64,000 nucleotides of DNA from positions 67,648-131,647 of the forward strand of contig NZ_JAAXLK010000006.1 of the NCBI RefSeq assembly GCF_012641185.1, written 5' to 3'. Below are positions 8,893-20,302 of the stretch, in pieces. Each line of letters starts with the position of its first letter. Position 1 is the stretch's first letter. The position numbers were made by a program, and so were the translations under genes. Below the pieces are notes generated by a model that saw nothing but the letters and a program-made list of their open reading frames with translations, was not told the DNA's origin and did no database searches. The stretch comes from Levilactobacillus tujiorum. GTDB lineage: Bacteria > Bacillota > Bacilli > Lactobacillales > Lactobacillaceae.

Positions 8893-11800
8893 TTGGTCGA
8901 TGTCAATAAGTTCGAAAGCATGCAGATCGGGCTGGCTTCACCTGATAAGATCCGTAGCTGGTCTTACGGGGAAGTTAAGAAGCCTGAAACCATCAACTAC
9001 CGGACATTAAAGCCTGAAAAAGACGGGCTATTCGACGAGCGGATTTTTGGCCCTACTAAGGACTGGGAATGTGCCTGTGGGAAATACAAGCGAATCCGTT
9101 ACAAGGGTGTCGTTTGTGACCGTTGTGGGGTTGAAGTTACCCGTTCTAAGGTTCGTCGTGAACGGATGGGCCATATTGAATTGGCTGCACCGGTTACGCA
9201 CATCTGGTACTTCAAGGGGATCCCAAGTCGGATGGGCTTGGTCCTCGATATGAGTCCTCGTGCCCTAGAAGAAATCATCTACTTTGCATCCTACGTCGTC
9301 TTAGATCCAGGTAACACGCCTTTGGAAAAGAAACAACTCCTTTCCGAACGTGACTACCGTGACAAGCTTGTAGAATACGGTAGCAAAGCCTTTAAGGCTG
9401 AAATGGGTGCCGAAGCCATCAAGAAGTTGTTGATGGCCGTAGACCTAGATAAAGAAGTTAAGGAATTAAAGGAAGAATTGAAGGAAGCTACTGGCCAAAA
9501 GCGGACGCGTGCCGTTCGTCGTTTGGACATCTTGGAAGCCTTCGTGACATCCGGTAACCGTCCTGAATGGATGGTAATGGATGCTATTCCGGTTATTCCA
9601 CCTGACTTACGACCAATGGTGCAACTCGAAGGTGGGCGTTTCGCAACGTCTGACTTGAACGACTTGTACCGGCGGGTAATCAACCGGAACAGCCGATTGA
9701 AGCGTTTGTTAGACTTAAATGCACCTGGAATCATCGTTCAAAACGAAAAGCGGATGTTACAAGAAGCCGTTGATGCTTTGATCGATAACGGTCGTCGTGG
9801 CCGTCCAGTTGCTGGCCCTGGTAACCGGCCATTGAAGTCTCTTTCACACATGTTGAAGGGGAAGCAAGGTCGGTTCCGTCAAAACTTGTTAGGGAAGCGG
9901 GTTGACTACTCAGGTCGTTCCGTTATTGACGTTGGTCCTTCCCTCAAGTTCAACCAAATGGGTCTGCCAGTGCCAATGGCTTTGGAATTATTCCGGCCAT
10001 TTATCATGAAGGAACTGGTTGCCCGGGGCTTAGCTTCTAACATTAAGAACGCTAAGCGGCAAATCGACCGTGAAGATGACGATGTCTTCAACGTGCTTGA
10101 AGATGTTATCAAGGAACACCCTGTTCTGTTGAACCGGGCCCCTACGCTTCACCGTTTAGGTATTCAAGCATTCGAACCTGTCTTGGTTAGTGGCAAAGCG
10201 ATGCGGTTGCACCCATTGGCTTGTGAAGCTTACAACGCCGATTTCGATGGGGACCAAATGGCCATTCACGTGCCATTATCTGACGAAGCACAAGCGGAAG
10301 CCCGTTTGCTGATGCTCGCTGCTCACCATATCCTGGCTCCTGCCAGTGGTAAGCCAGTGGTTGCACCTTCTCAAGATATGGTTATCGGGAACTACTACCT
10401 GACCATGGAAGAAGATAACCGTGAAGGGGAAGGCATGATCTTTACCGACCTCAACGAAGCGGTCTTAGCTTACCGGAATGGTTTGGTCCATTGGCACAGT
10501 CGGGTTGGGGTGCAAGTTTCCTCAATGCCTGATAAGCCATTTACCGATGAACAACGTAGCAAGGTGATGGTAACGACTGTTGGGAAGTTAATCTTCAACA
10601 ACATCTTACCTAAGTCATTCCCATACTTGAATGAACCAACCAGCACGAACTTGAATGGATCCGTACCTGATAAGTACTTCTTAGCACCAGGTGAGGACAT
10701 TCATGATTACCTTCAAAATGCTGAATTAATTGGACCATTTAATAAGGGCTTCTTGTCCGACATTATCGCGGCCGTTTACCAACAATACAAGGTGACTGAA
10801 ACCTCTAAGTTGTTGGACCGGATCAAGGATTTGGGTTACGACGAATCCACGAAGTCTGGTTTAACGGTTGGGATGGTCGACGTTACCGATCTGAAGGAAA
10901 AGCCAGAAATTATCGATGCTGCCCACAAACAGGTGTCAACGGTAACTAAGCAATTCCGTCGTGGGTTGATTACGGACCACGAACGTTATGAACGAGTTAT
11001 TCAGATCTGGAACGATGCCAAGGATGACATTCAAAATGCCTTGATTCACAGTTTCGATCAACAGAACCCTATCTTTATGATGAGTGATTCTGGTGCTCGT
11101 GGGAACATTTCTAACTTTACGCAGCTTGCCGGTATGCGGGGCTTGATGGCCGCTCCTAGTGGTGACATCATGGAGCTGCCTATCACGTCTAACTTCCGTG
11201 AAGGCCTGTCAGTGATGGAAATGTTCATTTCGACCCACGGTGCTCGTAAAGGGATGACCGATACGGCCCTGAAGACTGCCAACTCAGGTTACCTGACTCG
11301 GCGGTTGGTCGATGTTGCACAAGACGTTATCATTCGGGAAAAGGATTGTGGGACTGACCGTGGTTTGAAGATTCGGGCCATCACTGATGGTAACGAAATG
11401 ATCGAACCATTGTATGACCGGATCTTAGGGCGTTACACCCAAAAGACCGTTTATGATCCAAAGACTGGGGACGTCATTGTTCCTAAGAACCAAATGATCG
11501 TCGAAGACACCGCACAAAAGATTGTGGATGCTGGTGTTGAAGAAGTTACCATCCGTTCCGCCTTTACTTGCAACACTGAACATGGTGTCTGCGAACATTG
11601 TTATGGTCGGAACATGGCTACTGGTGACGAAGTTGAAGTTGGGGAAGCTGTCGGAACGGTTGCCGCTCAATCAATCGGTGAACCAGGGACGCAGCTGACC
11701 ATGCGGAACTTCCATACCGGTGGTGTGGCTGGTAACGAAGATATCACCCAAGGGCTTCCTCGTGTTCAAGAATTGTTTGAATCTCGGAACCCTAAAGGTA

Positions 11801-12540
11801 AAGCTGAGATCACCGAAGTTACTGGGACGGTTGAATCAATCGAAGAAAACCCAGCAGAACGGACGAAGGAAGTTACCATTAAGGGTGAAGCTGATACGCG
11901 GAGCTACACGTTACCAATCACGGCCCGGATGCGAGTTGCTGAAGGCGACTTTATCCACCGTGGTTCAGCACTGAACTATGGGTCTGTCGATCCTAAGGAA
12001 TTGCTGCGAGTACGTGATGTCTTATCAACTGAAACTTACATCTTGGGTGAAGTCCAACGCGTTTACCGGATGCAAGGTGTGGCTATCAGTGATAAGCACG
12101 TTGAAATCATGGTTCGTCAGATGTTACGTAAAGTTCGGATCATGGATCCGGGTGATACCGACGTTCTGCCTGGTACCTTGATGGATATTCAAGACTTCCG
12201 TCGTGCTAACTACCAGACGTTGATCTCTGGTGGGATCGCGGCCACCGCTCGTCCAGTTATCTTGGGGATTACCAAGGCTGCCTTGGAAACGAACAGTTTC
12301 TTGTCAGCTGCTTCCTTCCAGGAAACGACACGAGTTCTGACCGATGCCGCTATTCGGGGCAAGAACGATCCATTAGTTGGTTTGAAGGAAAACGTTATTA
12401 TTGGGAAGATCATTCCTGCCGGGACTGGGATGCCAGATTACCGTCAGATCAAGCCCAAGGAAGTTGGCGGTTCGTCAACTGAAGGCGTCTACTCCATCAG
12501 CGATTTGGAAAAGCAAATGCAAGAAGACTCTCAAGCTTAG
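8893..12540 (+). CDS. rpoC: RNA polymerase beta' subunit
   Basis: This is the beta' subunit of RNA polymerase, 1215 residues, starting at TTG 8893 behind AAGGGAGG. The N-terminal zinc site CACGKYKR with CDRCG lies near residues 60-80. The catalytic Mg-binding [12 protein letters not shown] lies near 446-457. The second zinc site ([13 protein letters not shown]) and the trigger-loop region ([16 protein letters not shown]) are in order. It is cotranscribed with rpoB and ends at the terminator at 12563. Confidence 0.98.
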   Translation: MVDVNKFESMQIGLASPDKIRSWSYGEVKKPETINYRTLKPEKDGLFDERIFGPTKDWECACGKYKRIRYKGVVCDRCGVEVTRSKVRRERMGHIELAAPVTHIWYFKGIPSRMGLVLDMSPRALEEIIYFASYVVLDPGNTPLEKKQLLSERDYRDKLVEYGSKAFKAEMGAEAIKKLLMAVDLDKEVKELKEELKEATGQKRTRAVRRLDILEAFVTSGNRPEWMVMDAIPVIPPDLRPMVQLEGGRFATSDLNDLYRRVINRNSRLKRLLDLNAPGIIVQNEKRMLQEAVDALIDNGRRGRPVAGPGNRPLKSLSHMLKGKQGRFRQNLLGKRVDYSGRSVIDVGPSLKFNQMGLPVPMALELFRPFIMKELVARGLASNIKNAKRQIDREDDDVFNVLEDVIKEHPVLLNRAPTLHRLGIQAFEPVLVSGKAMRLHPLACEAYNADFDGDQMAIHVPLSDEAQAEARLLMLAAHHILAPASGKPVVAPSQDMVIGNYYLTMEEDNREGEGMIFTDLNEAVLAYRNGLVHWHSRVGVQVSSMPDKPFTDEQRSKVMVTTVGKLIFNNILPKSFPYLNEPTSTNLNGSVPDKYFLAPGEDIHDYLQNAELIGPFNKGFLSDIIAAVYQQYKVTETSKLLDRIKDLGYDESTKSGLTVGMVDVTDLKEKPEIIDAAHKQVSTVTKQFRRGLITDHERYERVIQIWNDAKDDIQNALIHSFDQQNPIFMMSDSGARGNISNFTQLAGMRGLMAAPSGDIMELPITSNFREGLSVMEMFISTHGARKGMTDTALKTANSGYLTRRLVDVAQDVIIREKDCGTDRGLKIRAITDGNEMIEPLYDRILGRYTQKTVYDPKTGDVIVPKNQMIVEDTAQKIVDAGVEEVTIRSAFTCNTEHGVCEHCYGRNMATGDEVEVGEAVGTVAAQSIGEPGTQLTMRNFHTGGVAGNEDITQGLPRVQELFESRNPKGKAEITEVTGTVESIEENPAERTKEVTIKGEADTRSYTLPITARMRVAEGDFIHRGSALNYGSVDPKELLRVRDVLSTETYILGEVQRVYRMQGVAISDKHVEIMVRQMLRKVRIMDPGDTDVLPGTLMDIQDFRRANYQTLISGGIAATARPVILGITKAALETNSFLSAASFQETTRVLTDAAIRGKNDPLVGLKENVIIGKIIPAGTGMPDYRQIKPKEVGGSSTEGVYSISDLEKQMQEDSQA

Positions 12541-12562
12541 TCGTCACTAAGTTGAGTCGTCA

Positions 12563-12596
12563 AAGGGATTCACCAGCGATGGTGAGTCCCTTTTTT
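12563..12596 (+). terminator. Terminator of rpoB-rpoC
   Basis: AGGGATTCACC pairs with GGTGAGTCCCT around AGCGAT and is followed by TTTTTT. The complementary strand is less T-rich, so it mainly serves rpoC. Confidence 0.85.
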
Positions 12597-12600
12597 GCGT

Positions 12601-13290
12601 TTACTGAGGCGTTACCCAAGAAGACGTCAGAATCACCGTTACGAGCCAGTGACCAGTGGCAGCAGTCGTCAGATACGGGAGAAATGGGAGCCGGTCAGTA
12701 GTGCGGGCCCGGCTGATGGCGAGTAGACAAGCTATGATTAACCATTGGGCGGTGATCGTGACGCCCCAGAGCAAGCCGGCGCTGACTAACATTTCCAGAT
12801 CACCGTCGCCAATCGTGGGTGAGTGCCAGTGCGGCCATAGGCGGTGAATGAGAAATAGCAGCCCGAGACCAATGCCCCAGACCATAGATGGTTGCCCAAC
12901 CAGCGCTAAACCAGCGGTCACCCAGGTGACCCAGCCGGGGAAGGTGAGTGTCTGCGCATCACAGAGGGCAGCAAAGCCCCAGAGAATTAGCCAGAGTGTG
13001 ACGCGCAGACTAAAATTGTCGCTAATGGTCGTGGCGACGAGGCCGCCGATTATTTCGACTAAGAGGGCCGTGAAGGGAATGGGGGCGTGACAGAAATGAC
13101 AGCGACCACGCAACAGTAAGTAGCTCAGTATTGGAACAAGTTGCCAAACCTTTAGTGGCTGCTGACAGCTGTCGCAGTGCGAAGCGGGGGACCAGTAGGA
13201 CGCCTGCTGAGCGTACCGCCAGGCCAGCGCCACGATTAAGGAACCCAAACAACTTCCGTAGACAAACAGTATTACGGTTACCATATCCAT
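12601..13290 (-). CDS. comC: Prepilin peptidase / leader peptidase (ComC type)
   Basis: A polytopic membrane protein of about 229 residues of the A24 aspartic prepilin peptidase family. It has the N-terminal domain with two CxxC pairs (CDSCQ and CHFCH), then membrane segments carrying the two catalytic aspartates, one in CDAQTL and one in IGDGDLEM. In Gram-positives this enzyme trims ComG pseudopilins for DNA uptake. ATG 13290, GTG 13293 and ATG 13284 are all possible starts; the last has the best distance to AGAGG. It is transcribed against rpoC and diverges from the rpsL promoter. The second motif is GDGD with no following Lys. Confidence 0.88.
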   Translation of the reverse strand: MDMVTVILFVYGSCLGSLIVALAWRYAQQASYWSPASHCDSCQQPLKVWQLVPILSYLLLRGRCHFCHAPIPFTALLVEIIGGLVATTISDNFSLRVTLWLILWGFAALCDAQTLTFPGWVTWVTAGLALVGQPSMVWGIGLGLLFLIHRLWPHWHSPTIGDGDLEMLVSAGLLWGVTITAQWLIIACLLAISRARTTDRLPFLPYLTTAATGHWLVTVILTSSWVTPQ

Positions 13291-13354
13291 CACCTCTAAA
13301 GATTAACTCCGGGAAAAATGGCCGAATGTTTGTCGGATTTTGGGAAAACCCTCA

Positions 13355-13383
13355 TTGACATGGGATTAGTGGCGTGGTATTCT
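13355..13383 (+). promoter_or_regulatory. str operon (rpsL) promoter
   Basis: TTGACA (13355-13360) and TATTCT (13378-13383) lie exactly 17 nt apart. A leader of about 165 nt follows before rpsL. Confidence 0.8.
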
Positions 13384-13389
13384 ATTAAA

Positions 13390-13488
13390 GGTGCTTTTCG
13401 CAGACAGGTCTCGGGTATTCACTACCAGACATGCTGACTGACGGCGGGAGGGACACTTCAATTGAACCCGCGTCTGAGTGGCTTTTTT
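13390..13488 (+). promoter_or_regulatory. Structured leader of rpsL, attenuator-like
   Basis: GACGGCGGG (ending 13448) pairs with CCCGCGTC (13467-13474), and weaker pairing extends outwards to TGAGTGGC just before a run of six T (13483-13488). This imperfect stem plus U-run, followed by 68 nt of leader, looks like an attenuation site for the str operon. The regulator is not evident. Confidence 0.5.
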
Positions 13489-13556
13489 CTTTAAGAAAAA
13501 ATGAACCACCTGGATGTGTGGACTAAACTCAAGAATAAGAAAGGAGGACTATTTAG

Positions 13557-13970
13557 ATGCCTACTATCAACCAATTGGTGCGTAAAGGTCGTAAATCTAA
13601 AAGTTCTAAGTCAGATGCCCCAGCTTTAAACTACGGGTATAACAGTTTCAAAAAAGCTCAAGTTAAGAATCCAGCTCCTCAAAAGCGTGGGGTTGCAACG
13701 CGTGTCGGTACCATGACACCAAAGAAGCCTAACTCAGCTTTACGGAAATATGCACGTGTGCGGTTGTCCAACTTAATTGAAGTGACTGCTTACATTCCTG
13801 GTATCGGTCATAACCTTCAAGAACATAGTGTTGTCTTAATTCGTGGTGGCCGGGTAAAGGATTTACCTGGGGTTCGTTACCACATTATCCGTGGTGCGCT
13901 TGATACTGCCGGTGTTACTGACCGTCGTCAAGGCCGTTCCAAGTACGGTACTAAGAAGCCTAAGGGCTAA
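13557..13970 (+). CDS. rpsL: 30S ribosomal protein S12
   Basis: S12 (137 residues) lies at the decoding centre and controls accuracy. [17 protein letters not shown] carries the lysine that changes in streptomycin-resistant mutants (here the sensitive form), and [13 protein letters not shown] is the second conserved loop. The start follows AAAGGAGG. It is first in the rpsL-rpsG-fusA operon. Confidence 0.98.
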   Translation: MPTINQLVRKGRKSKSSKSDAPALNYGYNSFKKAQVKNPAPQKRGVATRVGTMTPKKPNSALRKYARVRLSNLIEVTAYIPGIGHNLQEHSVVLIRGGRVKDLPGVRYHIIRGALDTAGVTDRRQGRSKYGTKKPKG

Positions 13971-14042
13971 GACAAACTAATAGACTGACTTGCACGGTTG
14001 CCGTCAAGCAGTCCGAAACAACATTCGAGGAGGATATTAACA

Positions 14043-14513
14043 ATGCCTAGAAAAGGAAACGTACAAAAGCGTGAAGTCCTTCCTGATCCAATTTACAACT
14101 CAAAGTTGGTTACTCGTTTGATTAACCACACGATGATGGATGGGAAACGTGGTACTTCTACTAAAATCATTTATGGTGCCTTCGACATCATTAAGAACGA
14201 AACTGGTAACGATCCAGTTGAAGTCTTCGAAGAAGCAATGAAGAACGTTATGCCAGTCTTGGAAGTTAAGGCTCGGCGTGTTGGTGGGTCAAACTACCAA
14301 GTTCCAATCGAAGTTCGTCCAGATCGTCGGACCACTTTAGGTCTTCGCTGGATGGTTCAATACTCCCGTCTTCGTGGTGAACACACGATGGTTGAACGCT
14401 TAGCGCGTGAAATCATGGACGCTGCCAACAACACGGGTGCAGCTGTTAAGAAGCGTGAAGATACGCACCGGATGGCTGACGCTAACCGTGCCTTCGCACA
14501 TTACCGTTGGTAG
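14043..14513 (+). CDS. rpsG: 30S ribosomal protein S7
   Basis: S7 (156 residues) nucleates assembly of the 30S head by binding 16S rRNA. The ATG at 14043 follows GAGGAGG and gives the family N-terminus [20 protein letters not shown]. An in-frame TTG extension to 13998 has no ribosome site and is not family-like. It lies 72 nt after rpsL. Confidence 0.98.
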   Translation: MPRKGNVQKREVLPDPIYNSKLVTRLINHTMMDGKRGTSTKIIYGAFDIIKNETGNDPVEVFEEAMKNVMPVLEVKARRVGGSNYQVPIEVRPDRRTTLGLRWMVQYSRLRGEHTMVERLAREIMDAANNTGAAVKKREDTHRMADANRAFAHYRW

Positions 14514-14617
14514 AAAGCAGCTATTACACTGCATTGCCAACAGTGTGATAAAATGTTGGAGCGAGGTGTTTTTAACACTTTCGTCTCTGGCTTAAGGGAT
14601 TATTCCTTTAATCGAGA

Positions 14618-14657
14618 GGTGGCTACTTAATCAGTGTGATGATAGTAGCCACCTTTT
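14618..14657 (+). terminator. Hairpin with short U-run in the fusA leader
   Basis: A perfect 10-bp stem, GGTGGCTACT (14618-14627) with AGTAGCCACC (14644-14653), is followed by TTTT. It lies in the 190-nt gap between rpsG and fusA, so it may be a partial terminator or attenuator that sets fusA expression relative to rpsL-rpsG. An upstream TTACAC-N17-GATAAA is a possible weak internal promoter. Confidence 0.6.
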
Positions 14658-14703
14658 GGCACAATCAACCTATGATCAAATTGAGAGGAGTTACACATTA
14701 ATC

Positions 14704-16803
14704 ATGGCTAATACTCGTGAATTTCCGCTTGAGAAGACTCGTAACATTGGTATCATGGCCCACATCGATGCCGGTAAGACGACGACTACTGAGCGTATCC
14801 TGTATTATACTGGTAAGATCCACAAAATTGGTGAAACCCACGATGGTGCTTCACAAATGGACTGGATGGAACAAGAACAAGAACGGGGTATTACGATTAC
14901 TTCCGCCGCTACGACTGCGGAATGGAAAGAACACCGGATCAACATCATCGATACTCCAGGACACGTGGACTTCACTGTTGAAGTTGAACGTTCACTGCGG
15001 GTCCTTGATGGTGCCATCGCTGTCTTAGATGGTCAAGCCGGGGTTGAACCTCAGACCGAAACGGTTTGGCGTCAAGCCTCTGACTTCGATGTTCCCCGTA
15101 TCGTTTTCGTTAACAAGATGGATAAGCTGGGAGCCGACTTTGACTTCTCAGTTAACTCCCTCCACGAACGTCTTCAAGCTAATGCCGTTGCTCTGCAAAT
15201 GGCTATCGGTGCCGAAGATGACTTCGCCGGTGTTGTTGACTTAATCGAAATGAAGGCCTACATCTACGATAAAGATGAATTAGGTTCTTCATGGGATACG
15301 GTTGAAATTCCTGATGACTTGAAGGAAGAAGCCCAAAAGCGTCATGAAGGCATCATCGAAAGCGTTGCTGACGTTGATGATGAAATCATGGAAAAGTACC
15401 TTGAAGGTGAAGAAATCACCAAAGAGGAATTAAAGGCTGCTATCCGTCGGGCAACGTTACGTTTGGACATGTTCCCTGTCTTTGCTGGTTCTGCCTTCAA
15501 GGATAAGGGTGTTCAGATGTTAATGGACGCCGTTATCGACTACTTGCCATCACCATTGGACGTTAAGCCATACAACGCTACGGTTCCTGATACTGACGAA
15601 GCCGTAACGTTGCGCGCTAACGATGACGATCCATTTGCTGCCTTAGCATTTAAGGTTGCTACCGATCCATTCGTTGGTCGTTTGACTTACATCCGGGTTT
15701 ACTCTGGTACTTTGGAAGCTGGTTCTTACGTACTTAACTCTACGAAGGACAAGCGTGAACGTGTTGGTCGTTTGCTGCAAATGCACTCTAACCACCGTCA
15801 AGAAATCCCAGAAGTCTTCTCCGGTGATATCGCTGGTGCCATTGGTTTGAAGAACACCACGACTGGTGACTCTTTGACTGATCCTGATCACCCATTACAC
15901 TTGGAATCAATGAACTTCCCAGATCCAGTTATCCAGGTTGCCGTTGAACCTAAGACGAAGGCTGACCAAGACAAGATGAACAACGCCTTACAAAAGCTTT
16001 CTGAAGAAGATCCTACTTTCAAGGCTGAAACTAACCCTGAAACTGGTGAAACTCTGATCGCCGGAATGGGTGAACTTCACTTGGACATCATCATTGACCG
16101 GATGAAGCGTGAATTTAAGGTTGAAGCAAACATTGGTGCTCCTCAAGTTGCCTACCGTGAAGCCTTCACGAAGCCAACTAAGGTCCAAGGTAAGTTTGTT
16201 CGTCAATCTGGTGGTAAAGGTCAATATGGTGACGTTTGGATCGAATTTACCCCTAACGAACGTGGTAAGGGTTACGAATTCGAAGACGCCATCGTCGGTG
16301 GGGTTGTTCCTCGTGAATTTATCCCTTCAGTTGACCAAGGTCTGCAAGAAGCCATGGCAAACGGTGTCTTAGCCGGTTACCCATTGGTTGATGTTAAGGC
16401 CAAGTTATACGATGGTAGTTACCACGAAGTCGATTCTAGTGAAGCAGCCTTCAAGGTTGCCGCTTCCTTGGCTTTACGGAACGCTGTTAAGTCTGCTGGT
16501 CCAGTTATCTTGGAACCTATCATGAAGGTTGATATCTTGGTACCAGAAGAATACATGGGTGATATCATGGGTCAAGTTACCGCACGTCGTGGTAAGGTCG
16601 ATGGTATGGAAGCTCGTGGGAATGCACAAATGATTCACTCCTTCGTTCCATTAGCCGAAATGTTCGGTTATGCAACGACGTTACGTTCTGCATCTCAAGG
16701 TCGTGGTACCTTCACCATGACGTTTGATCACTACGAACCAACGCCAAAGAGTGTTCAAGCTGACATTATCAAGAAGAATGGCGGTACTCCAGTCGAAGAC
16801 TAG
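14704..16803 (+). CDS. fusA: Elongation factor G
   Basis: EF-G is the translocase GTPase, 699 residues here, which is the usual length. The G1 motif [10 protein letters not shown] is near residues 18-27, followed by DTPGHVDF (G3) and NKMDKLGAD (G4). The start is ATG 14704 ([14 protein letters not shown]); upstream in-frame codons add an unrelated segment. The AGAGGAG ribosome site is about 13 nt upstream, a slightly long spacing. The operon ends at the terminator at 16828. tuf does not follow, as is usual in lactobacilli. Confidence 0.98.
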   Translation: MANTREFPLEKTRNIGIMAHIDAGKTTTTERILYYTGKIHKIGETHDGASQMDWMEQEQERGITITSAATTAEWKEHRINIIDTPGHVDFTVEVERSLRVLDGAIAVLDGQAGVEPQTETVWRQASDFDVPRIVFVNKMDKLGADFDFSVNSLHERLQANAVALQMAIGAEDDFAGVVDLIEMKAYIYDKDELGSSWDTVEIPDDLKEEAQKRHEGIIESVADVDDEIMEKYLEGEEITKEELKAAIRRATLRLDMFPVFAGSAFKDKGVQMLMDAVIDYLPSPLDVKPYNATVPDTDEAVTLRANDDDPFAALAFKVATDPFVGRLTYIRVYSGTLEAGSYVLNSTKDKRERVGRLLQMHSNHRQEIPEVFSGDIAGAIGLKNTTTGDSLTDPDHPLHLESMNFPDPVIQVAVEPKTKADQDKMNNALQKLSEEDPTFKAETNPETGETLIAGMGELHLDIIIDRMKREFKVEANIGAPQVAYREAFTKPTKVQGKFVRQSGGKGQYGDVWIEFTPNERGKGYEFEDAIVGGVVPREFIPSVDQGLQEAMANGVLAGYPLVDVKAKLYDGSYHEVDSSEAAFKVAASLALRNAVKSAGPVILEPIMKVDILVPEEYMGDIMGQVTARRGKVDGMEARGNAQMIHSFVPLAEMFGYATTLRSASQGRGTFTMTFDHYEPTPKSVQADIIKKNGGTPVED

Positions 16804-16827
16804 AGGCTAGCTGTTTATAAAAATGAA

Positions 16828-16859
16828 ACGTCCTGCCAATTGGTGGGGCGTTTTTTTTT
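16828..16859 (+). terminator. Terminator of the str operon
   Basis: ACGTCCTGCC pairs with GGTGGGGCGT around AATT (with wobbles), then nine T. It separates fusA from the MATE gene. Confidence 0.85.
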
Positions 16860-16890
16860 ATAGAATTGAGGCAACAATGACATCAAGGGA

Positions 16891-16919
16891 TTACCTGACG
16901 GAACGTGGTGCGTTATAAT
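16891..16919 (+). promoter_or_regulatory. Promoter of the MATE gene
   Basis: TTACCT (16891-16896) and a perfect TATAAT (16914-16919) lie 17 nt apart, 37 nt before the start codon. The gene is therefore an independent unit. Confidence 0.75.
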
Positions 16920-16956
16920 AACCATTGTGTGTTTAAAAGATATGGGAGAGTGAGCT

Positions 16957-18279
16957 ATGGAAGAATTGTTTGAGAAGGCGCCAATCCCTAAGGCGTATTT
17001 CAAGTTGGCACTGCCAGTTGTACTGAGCATGGTAGCCAGCATGATTTATAACCTAGCGGATACGTTCTTTGTCTCGCAAACGCAAAATACGAATCTGGTC
17101 GCGGGGGTTGCCCTGTGTACACCACTCTTTTCATTTTTGATTGCGATTGGCGACATTTTTGGTTTGGGTGGAAGTTCGTTGATTTCACGCTTGTTAGGCG
17201 AGAAAGCCTATAAGGTGGGGAGTCGGGTTAGTAGCTTCTGCTTGTATGGCGCAGTAGTGTTGGGCTTGCTGACGACCGTGGTCTTGCTGGCTTTTAGTCG
17301 GCCAATTCTACATATGTTGGGTGCGACGGAGGCGACGTATCCTTATGCAGCACAGTTCTATCGCATCATGGCGGTGGGAGCAATGCCAATCATTGTGTCG
17401 ATCGTCCCTGGAAACTTGATCAGAACGGAAGGATTTGCGTTACAGTCGATGATTGGGACAATGATCGGTACGGTGATTACGATCATTTTGGACCCCATAC
17501 TGATCTTCCCATTAGGAATGGGGGCTGCCGGGGCTGCTTTGGCGACGGTAATCGGCTATACAGTCTCTGCATTGCTGCTGGTCTATCTGACGAAAAAGTA
17601 TTGTCGGGTCATCTCGATTGATGTCAAATTGAGCCGAATTGAGGCTAACTTGATTCGGCAGGTCTTGTTTATTGGGATTCCGGGATCGATTACTAATCTG
17701 ATGCAAGCATTTGGGACGGCCGTCTTGAATCGCTATTTGGTCGAATATGGGGCAACGCGAGTAGCCGCGATGGGCATCGTGTTAAAGGTGTATATGATCA
17801 TTATGTTGGTGATGGTTGGCTTTGCCTTTGGCGCGCAGCCGCTGGTCGGGTATACCTTCGGTGCGAAGAATATGGCCCGCTTCAAGAAAATTCTGCATTT
17901 TGACTTGTTGGTTGAGGTGGGATATGCACTGGTTCTGGCCATAGTACTGATGATTTTTGCGCCGCAGATTATTGGGTTATTTCTGCATAACCCAGCAGTC
18001 ATCACCGCAGGAACGGAGATGCTACGAGTGTTCCTAAGCACGACGCCATTTGTAGGTGCGGTACTCGTCTATACGACGGTCTTTCAGAGTACTGGTAAAG
18101 CGAGTGGTGCCTTCATCATGTCGATCGCTCGACAAGGCGTGGTCTTCTACCTGATGATTCTACTGGGATCATGGTTGTGGGGATACTTAGGTGTTATCTG
18201 GGCGCAACCACTGGCGGATATTATCACGTGCCTGTTAGGGTGGCTGTTAGCGAGAGGACTATTTAATAGGAAGAGTTAG
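16957..18279 (+). CDS. MATE-family multidrug/organic cation exporter
   Basis: A 440-residue membrane protein with about 12 predicted helices in two related halves. The N-terminal half begins KLALPVVLSMVASMIYNLAD, a hallmark of MATE (MepA/NorM-like) transporters, and LGGSSLISRLLGEK follows. Such proteins export drugs and cationic metabolites using H+ or Na+ gradients; the substrate cannot be read from sequence. It has its own promoter and lies between the str and S10 operons, which are often adjacent in Firmicutes. GGTGCTAAC (18299-18307) can pair with GTTAGTGCC (18325-18333) downstream, possibly its terminator, though a T-run is missing. Confidence 0.92.
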   Translation: MEELFEKAPIPKAYFKLALPVVLSMVASMIYNLADTFFVSQTQNTNLVAGVALCTPLFSFLIAIGDIFGLGGSSLISRLLGEKAYKVGSRVSSFCLYGAVVLGLLTTVVLLAFSRPILHMLGATEATYPYAAQFYRIMAVGAMPIIVSIVPGNLIRTEGFALQSMIGTMIGTVITIILDPILIFPLGMGAAGAALATVIGYTVSALLLVYLTKKYCRVISIDVKLSRIEANLIRQVLFIGIPGSITNLMQAFGTAVLNRYLVEYGATRVAAMGIVLKVYMIIMLVMVGFAFGAQPLVGYTFGAKNMARFKKILHFDLLVEVGYALVLAIVLMIFAPQIIGLFLHNPAVITAGTEMLRVFLSTTPFVGAVLVYTTVFQSTGKASGAFIMSIARQGVVFYLMILLGSWLWGYLGVIWAQPLADIITCLLGWLLARGLFNRKS

Positions 18280-18464
18280 GCTGACTTTTGTGCAAAGTGG
18301 TGCTAACAAGCCCAGTATTTCGCGGTTAGTGCCGATTTCGCAAGTGAACGAGGACAGCGCGGGTTAAGCGCTTGGTCAGGCAATAAATAATATCGTGAAA
18401 ATTTGATCTGCATCAAATTGGTCAGCGATTTCACAAAAAAGTTTGACTAATTGTGCGAAAACCC

Positions 18465-18493
18465 TTGTCAGCCGGCGTTTTATTTAGTATGAT
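18465..18493 (+). promoter_or_regulatory. S10 operon promoter
   Basis: TTGTCA (18465-18470) and TATGAT (18488-18493) lie 17 nt apart. It gives a leader of about 160 nt before rpsJ and probably drives the long run up to adk. Upstream, 18280-18460 is otherwise featureless. Confidence 0.75.
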
Positions 18494-18499
18494 AGTCAA

Positions 18500-18650
18500 G
18501 TGCTGAAATTCTGGCGGTGCAATCACGCTCCCCAGGGGAAGCTCAAAAGTTTAGCGATGATGTGGGATATTGCGACACACCCGGCCGCTTTGCCATGAGG
18601 GTGTGGCGGGAATTTCCACGGAGTTAGTCTTATTTTTAAAATAGACGAAG
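18500..18650 (+). promoter_or_regulatory. Structured S10 operon leader
   Basis: The 5' UTR of rpsJ contains CACACCC (18576-18582) pairing with GGGTGTG (18599-18605) and other short complementary blocks. S10 operon leaders are binding sites for autogenous control in several bacteria (L4 in E. coli). Which protein, if any, binds here cannot be told from sequence. Confidence 0.45.
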
Positions 18651-18661
18651 GAGGGAACACA

Positions 18662-18970
18662 ATGGCAAAACAAAAAATTCGGATTCGGTTAAAGGCATAC
18701 GAACATCGTATCCTTGACCAATCAGCGGACAAGATCGTTGAAACGGCTAAGAGAACTGGTGCCACTATTTCTGGTCCAATTCCATTACCAACTGAACGGA
18801 CGATCTACACCGTCTTACGTTCACCACATAAGTTTAAGGACTCACGTGAACAATTCGAAATGCGGACGCACAAGCGTTTGATCGATATCGTTAACCCAAC
18901 GCCAAAGACAGTTGACTCATTAATGAAGCTCGACTTGCCTAGTGGTGTGGACATCGAAATCAAGTTATAA
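18662..18970 (+). CDS. rpsJ: 30S ribosomal protein S10
   Basis: S10 (102 residues) is a 30S head protein and a partner of NusB in antitermination. [20 protein letters not shown] and the loop region [19 protein letters not shown] are canonical. The start follows GAAGGAGG. It is first in the S10-spc supercluster. Confidence 0.98.
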   Translation: MAKQKIRIRLKAYEHRILDQSADKIVETAKRTGATISGPIPLPTERTIYTVLRSPHKFKDSREQFEMRTHKRLIDIVNPTPKTVDSLMKLDLPSGVDIEIKL

Positions 18971-19006
18971 TTTCCAAAATAATACAATATAATCGGAGGT
19001 GTACTC

Positions 19007-19657
19007 ATGACCACAAAAGGAATCTTAGGGAAAAAGGTCGGGATGACGCAAGTCTTCACTGATGCTGGCGAATTAATCCCCGTTACTGTTGTCGAAGCAA
19101 CCCCAAACGTAGTGTTGCAAGTTAAGACGATGGAAAACGACGGTTACGATGCCATTCAACTTGGTTACCAAGACAAGCGTGAAGTACTCAGCAACAAGCC
19201 CGAACAAGGTCATGTAGCAAAAGCAAACACGACTCCTAAGCGCTTCATTCGTGAATTCAGAGATGTTGAGCTGGGAGATTACAAGGTAGCAGACGAAGTT
19301 AAAGTTGATACCTTCCAAGCGGGAGACATCGTGGATGTCACTGGTGTCACTAAAGGTCATGGATACCAAGGTAACATTCATAAAGATGGTCAAAGCCGTG
19401 GCCCTATGGCCCATGGTTCTCGTTACCACCGTCGTCCAGGTTCTCTGGGTGCTATCATCAACCGGGTATTCCCTGGCATGAAGCTTCCAGGTCGGATGGG
19501 TAACAAGCAAGTTACTATCCAAAACCTTGAAATCGTTAAGGCTGACGTTGATAACAACGTTCTGTTGATTAAGGGCAATGTGCCTGGTGCCAACAAGTCA
19601 CTCGTTACTGTTAAGAGTGCTGTTCGCCCACCACGTCCTAAGCATTCAGATAAATAA
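19007..19657 (+). CDS. rplC: 50S ribosomal protein L3
   Basis: L3 (216 residues) is an early 50S assembly protein whose loop reaches the peptidyl transferase centre. It has the family start [13 protein letters not shown] and the central loop block [20 protein letters not shown] precedes the ATG. It lies 36 nt after rpsJ and 21 nt before rplD. Confidence 0.98.
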   Translation: MTTKGILGKKVGMTQVFTDAGELIPVTVVEATPNVVLQVKTMENDGYDAIQLGYQDKREVLSNKPEQGHVAKANTTPKRFIREFRDVELGDYKVADEVKVDTFQAGDIVDVTGVTKGHGYQGNIHKDGQSRGPMAHGSRYHRRPGSLGAIINRVFPGMKLPGRMGNKQVTIQNLEIVKADVDNNVLLIKGNVPGANKSLVTVKSAVRPPRPKHSDK

Positions 19658-19678
19658 TTAGGAAGGGAGGATAATTAA

Positions 19679-20302
19679 ATGACAAGCGTAGCATTATACA
19701 AACAAGATGGTAGCCAAAACGGCGACGTTACTTTGAACGCTGATATCTTCGGCATCGAACCTAACGACAGCGTCGTATTCGACACAATCCTGATGCAACG
19801 GGCATCCATGCGCCAGGGAACTCACGCCGTAAAGAACCGGAGTGCTGTTCGTGGTGGTGGTAAGAAGCCATGGCGTCAAAAGGGTACTGGTCGGGCACGT
19901 CAAGGTTCAATCCGTTCACCACAATGGGTTGGTGGTGGTGTCGTATTTGGCCCTACCCCTCGCTCTTACAGTTACCGCCTTCCTAAGAAGGTTAGCCGTT
20001 TAGCATTAAAGTCTGTTCTTTCTCAAAAGGTTCTCGACGAAAGTTTCGTTGTTGTTGATGGTTTAGCCTTCGACGCACCTAAGACGAAAGAATTTGCTTC
20101 AGTGCTTGCTGGTTTGAATGTCACGACTAAGACGTTAGTTGTCCTTGAAGACGACAACGTTACTGCTGCTTTAGCAGCCCGCAACTTAGCCAACGTTAAG
20201 GTTATTCCTGCCAAGAGCTTGAATGTCCTCGACATTGCTGATGCTGATAAGTTAGTGATCACGCAACCAGCTCTTTCTCAAGTAGAGGAGGTGCTCGCAT
20301 AA
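19679..20302 (+). CDS. rplD: 50S ribosomal protein L4
   Basis: L4 (207 residues) lines the peptide exit tunnel. The extended loop [20 protein letters not shown] is visible near residues 59-78. The stop codon overlaps the rplW start by one base (TAATG), which implies translational coupling. L4 is also the autogenous S10 operon regulator in some bacteria. Confidence 0.98.
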   Translation: MTSVALYKQDGSQNGDVTLNADIFGIEPNDSVVFDTILMQRASMRQGTHAVKNRSAVRGGGKKPWRQKGTGRARQGSIRSPQWVGGGVVFGPTPRSYSYRLPKKVSRLALKSVLSQKVLDESFVVVDGLAFDAPKTKEFASVLAGLNVTTKTLVVLEDDNVTAALAARNLANVKVIPAKSLNVLDIADADKLVITQPALSQVEEVLA

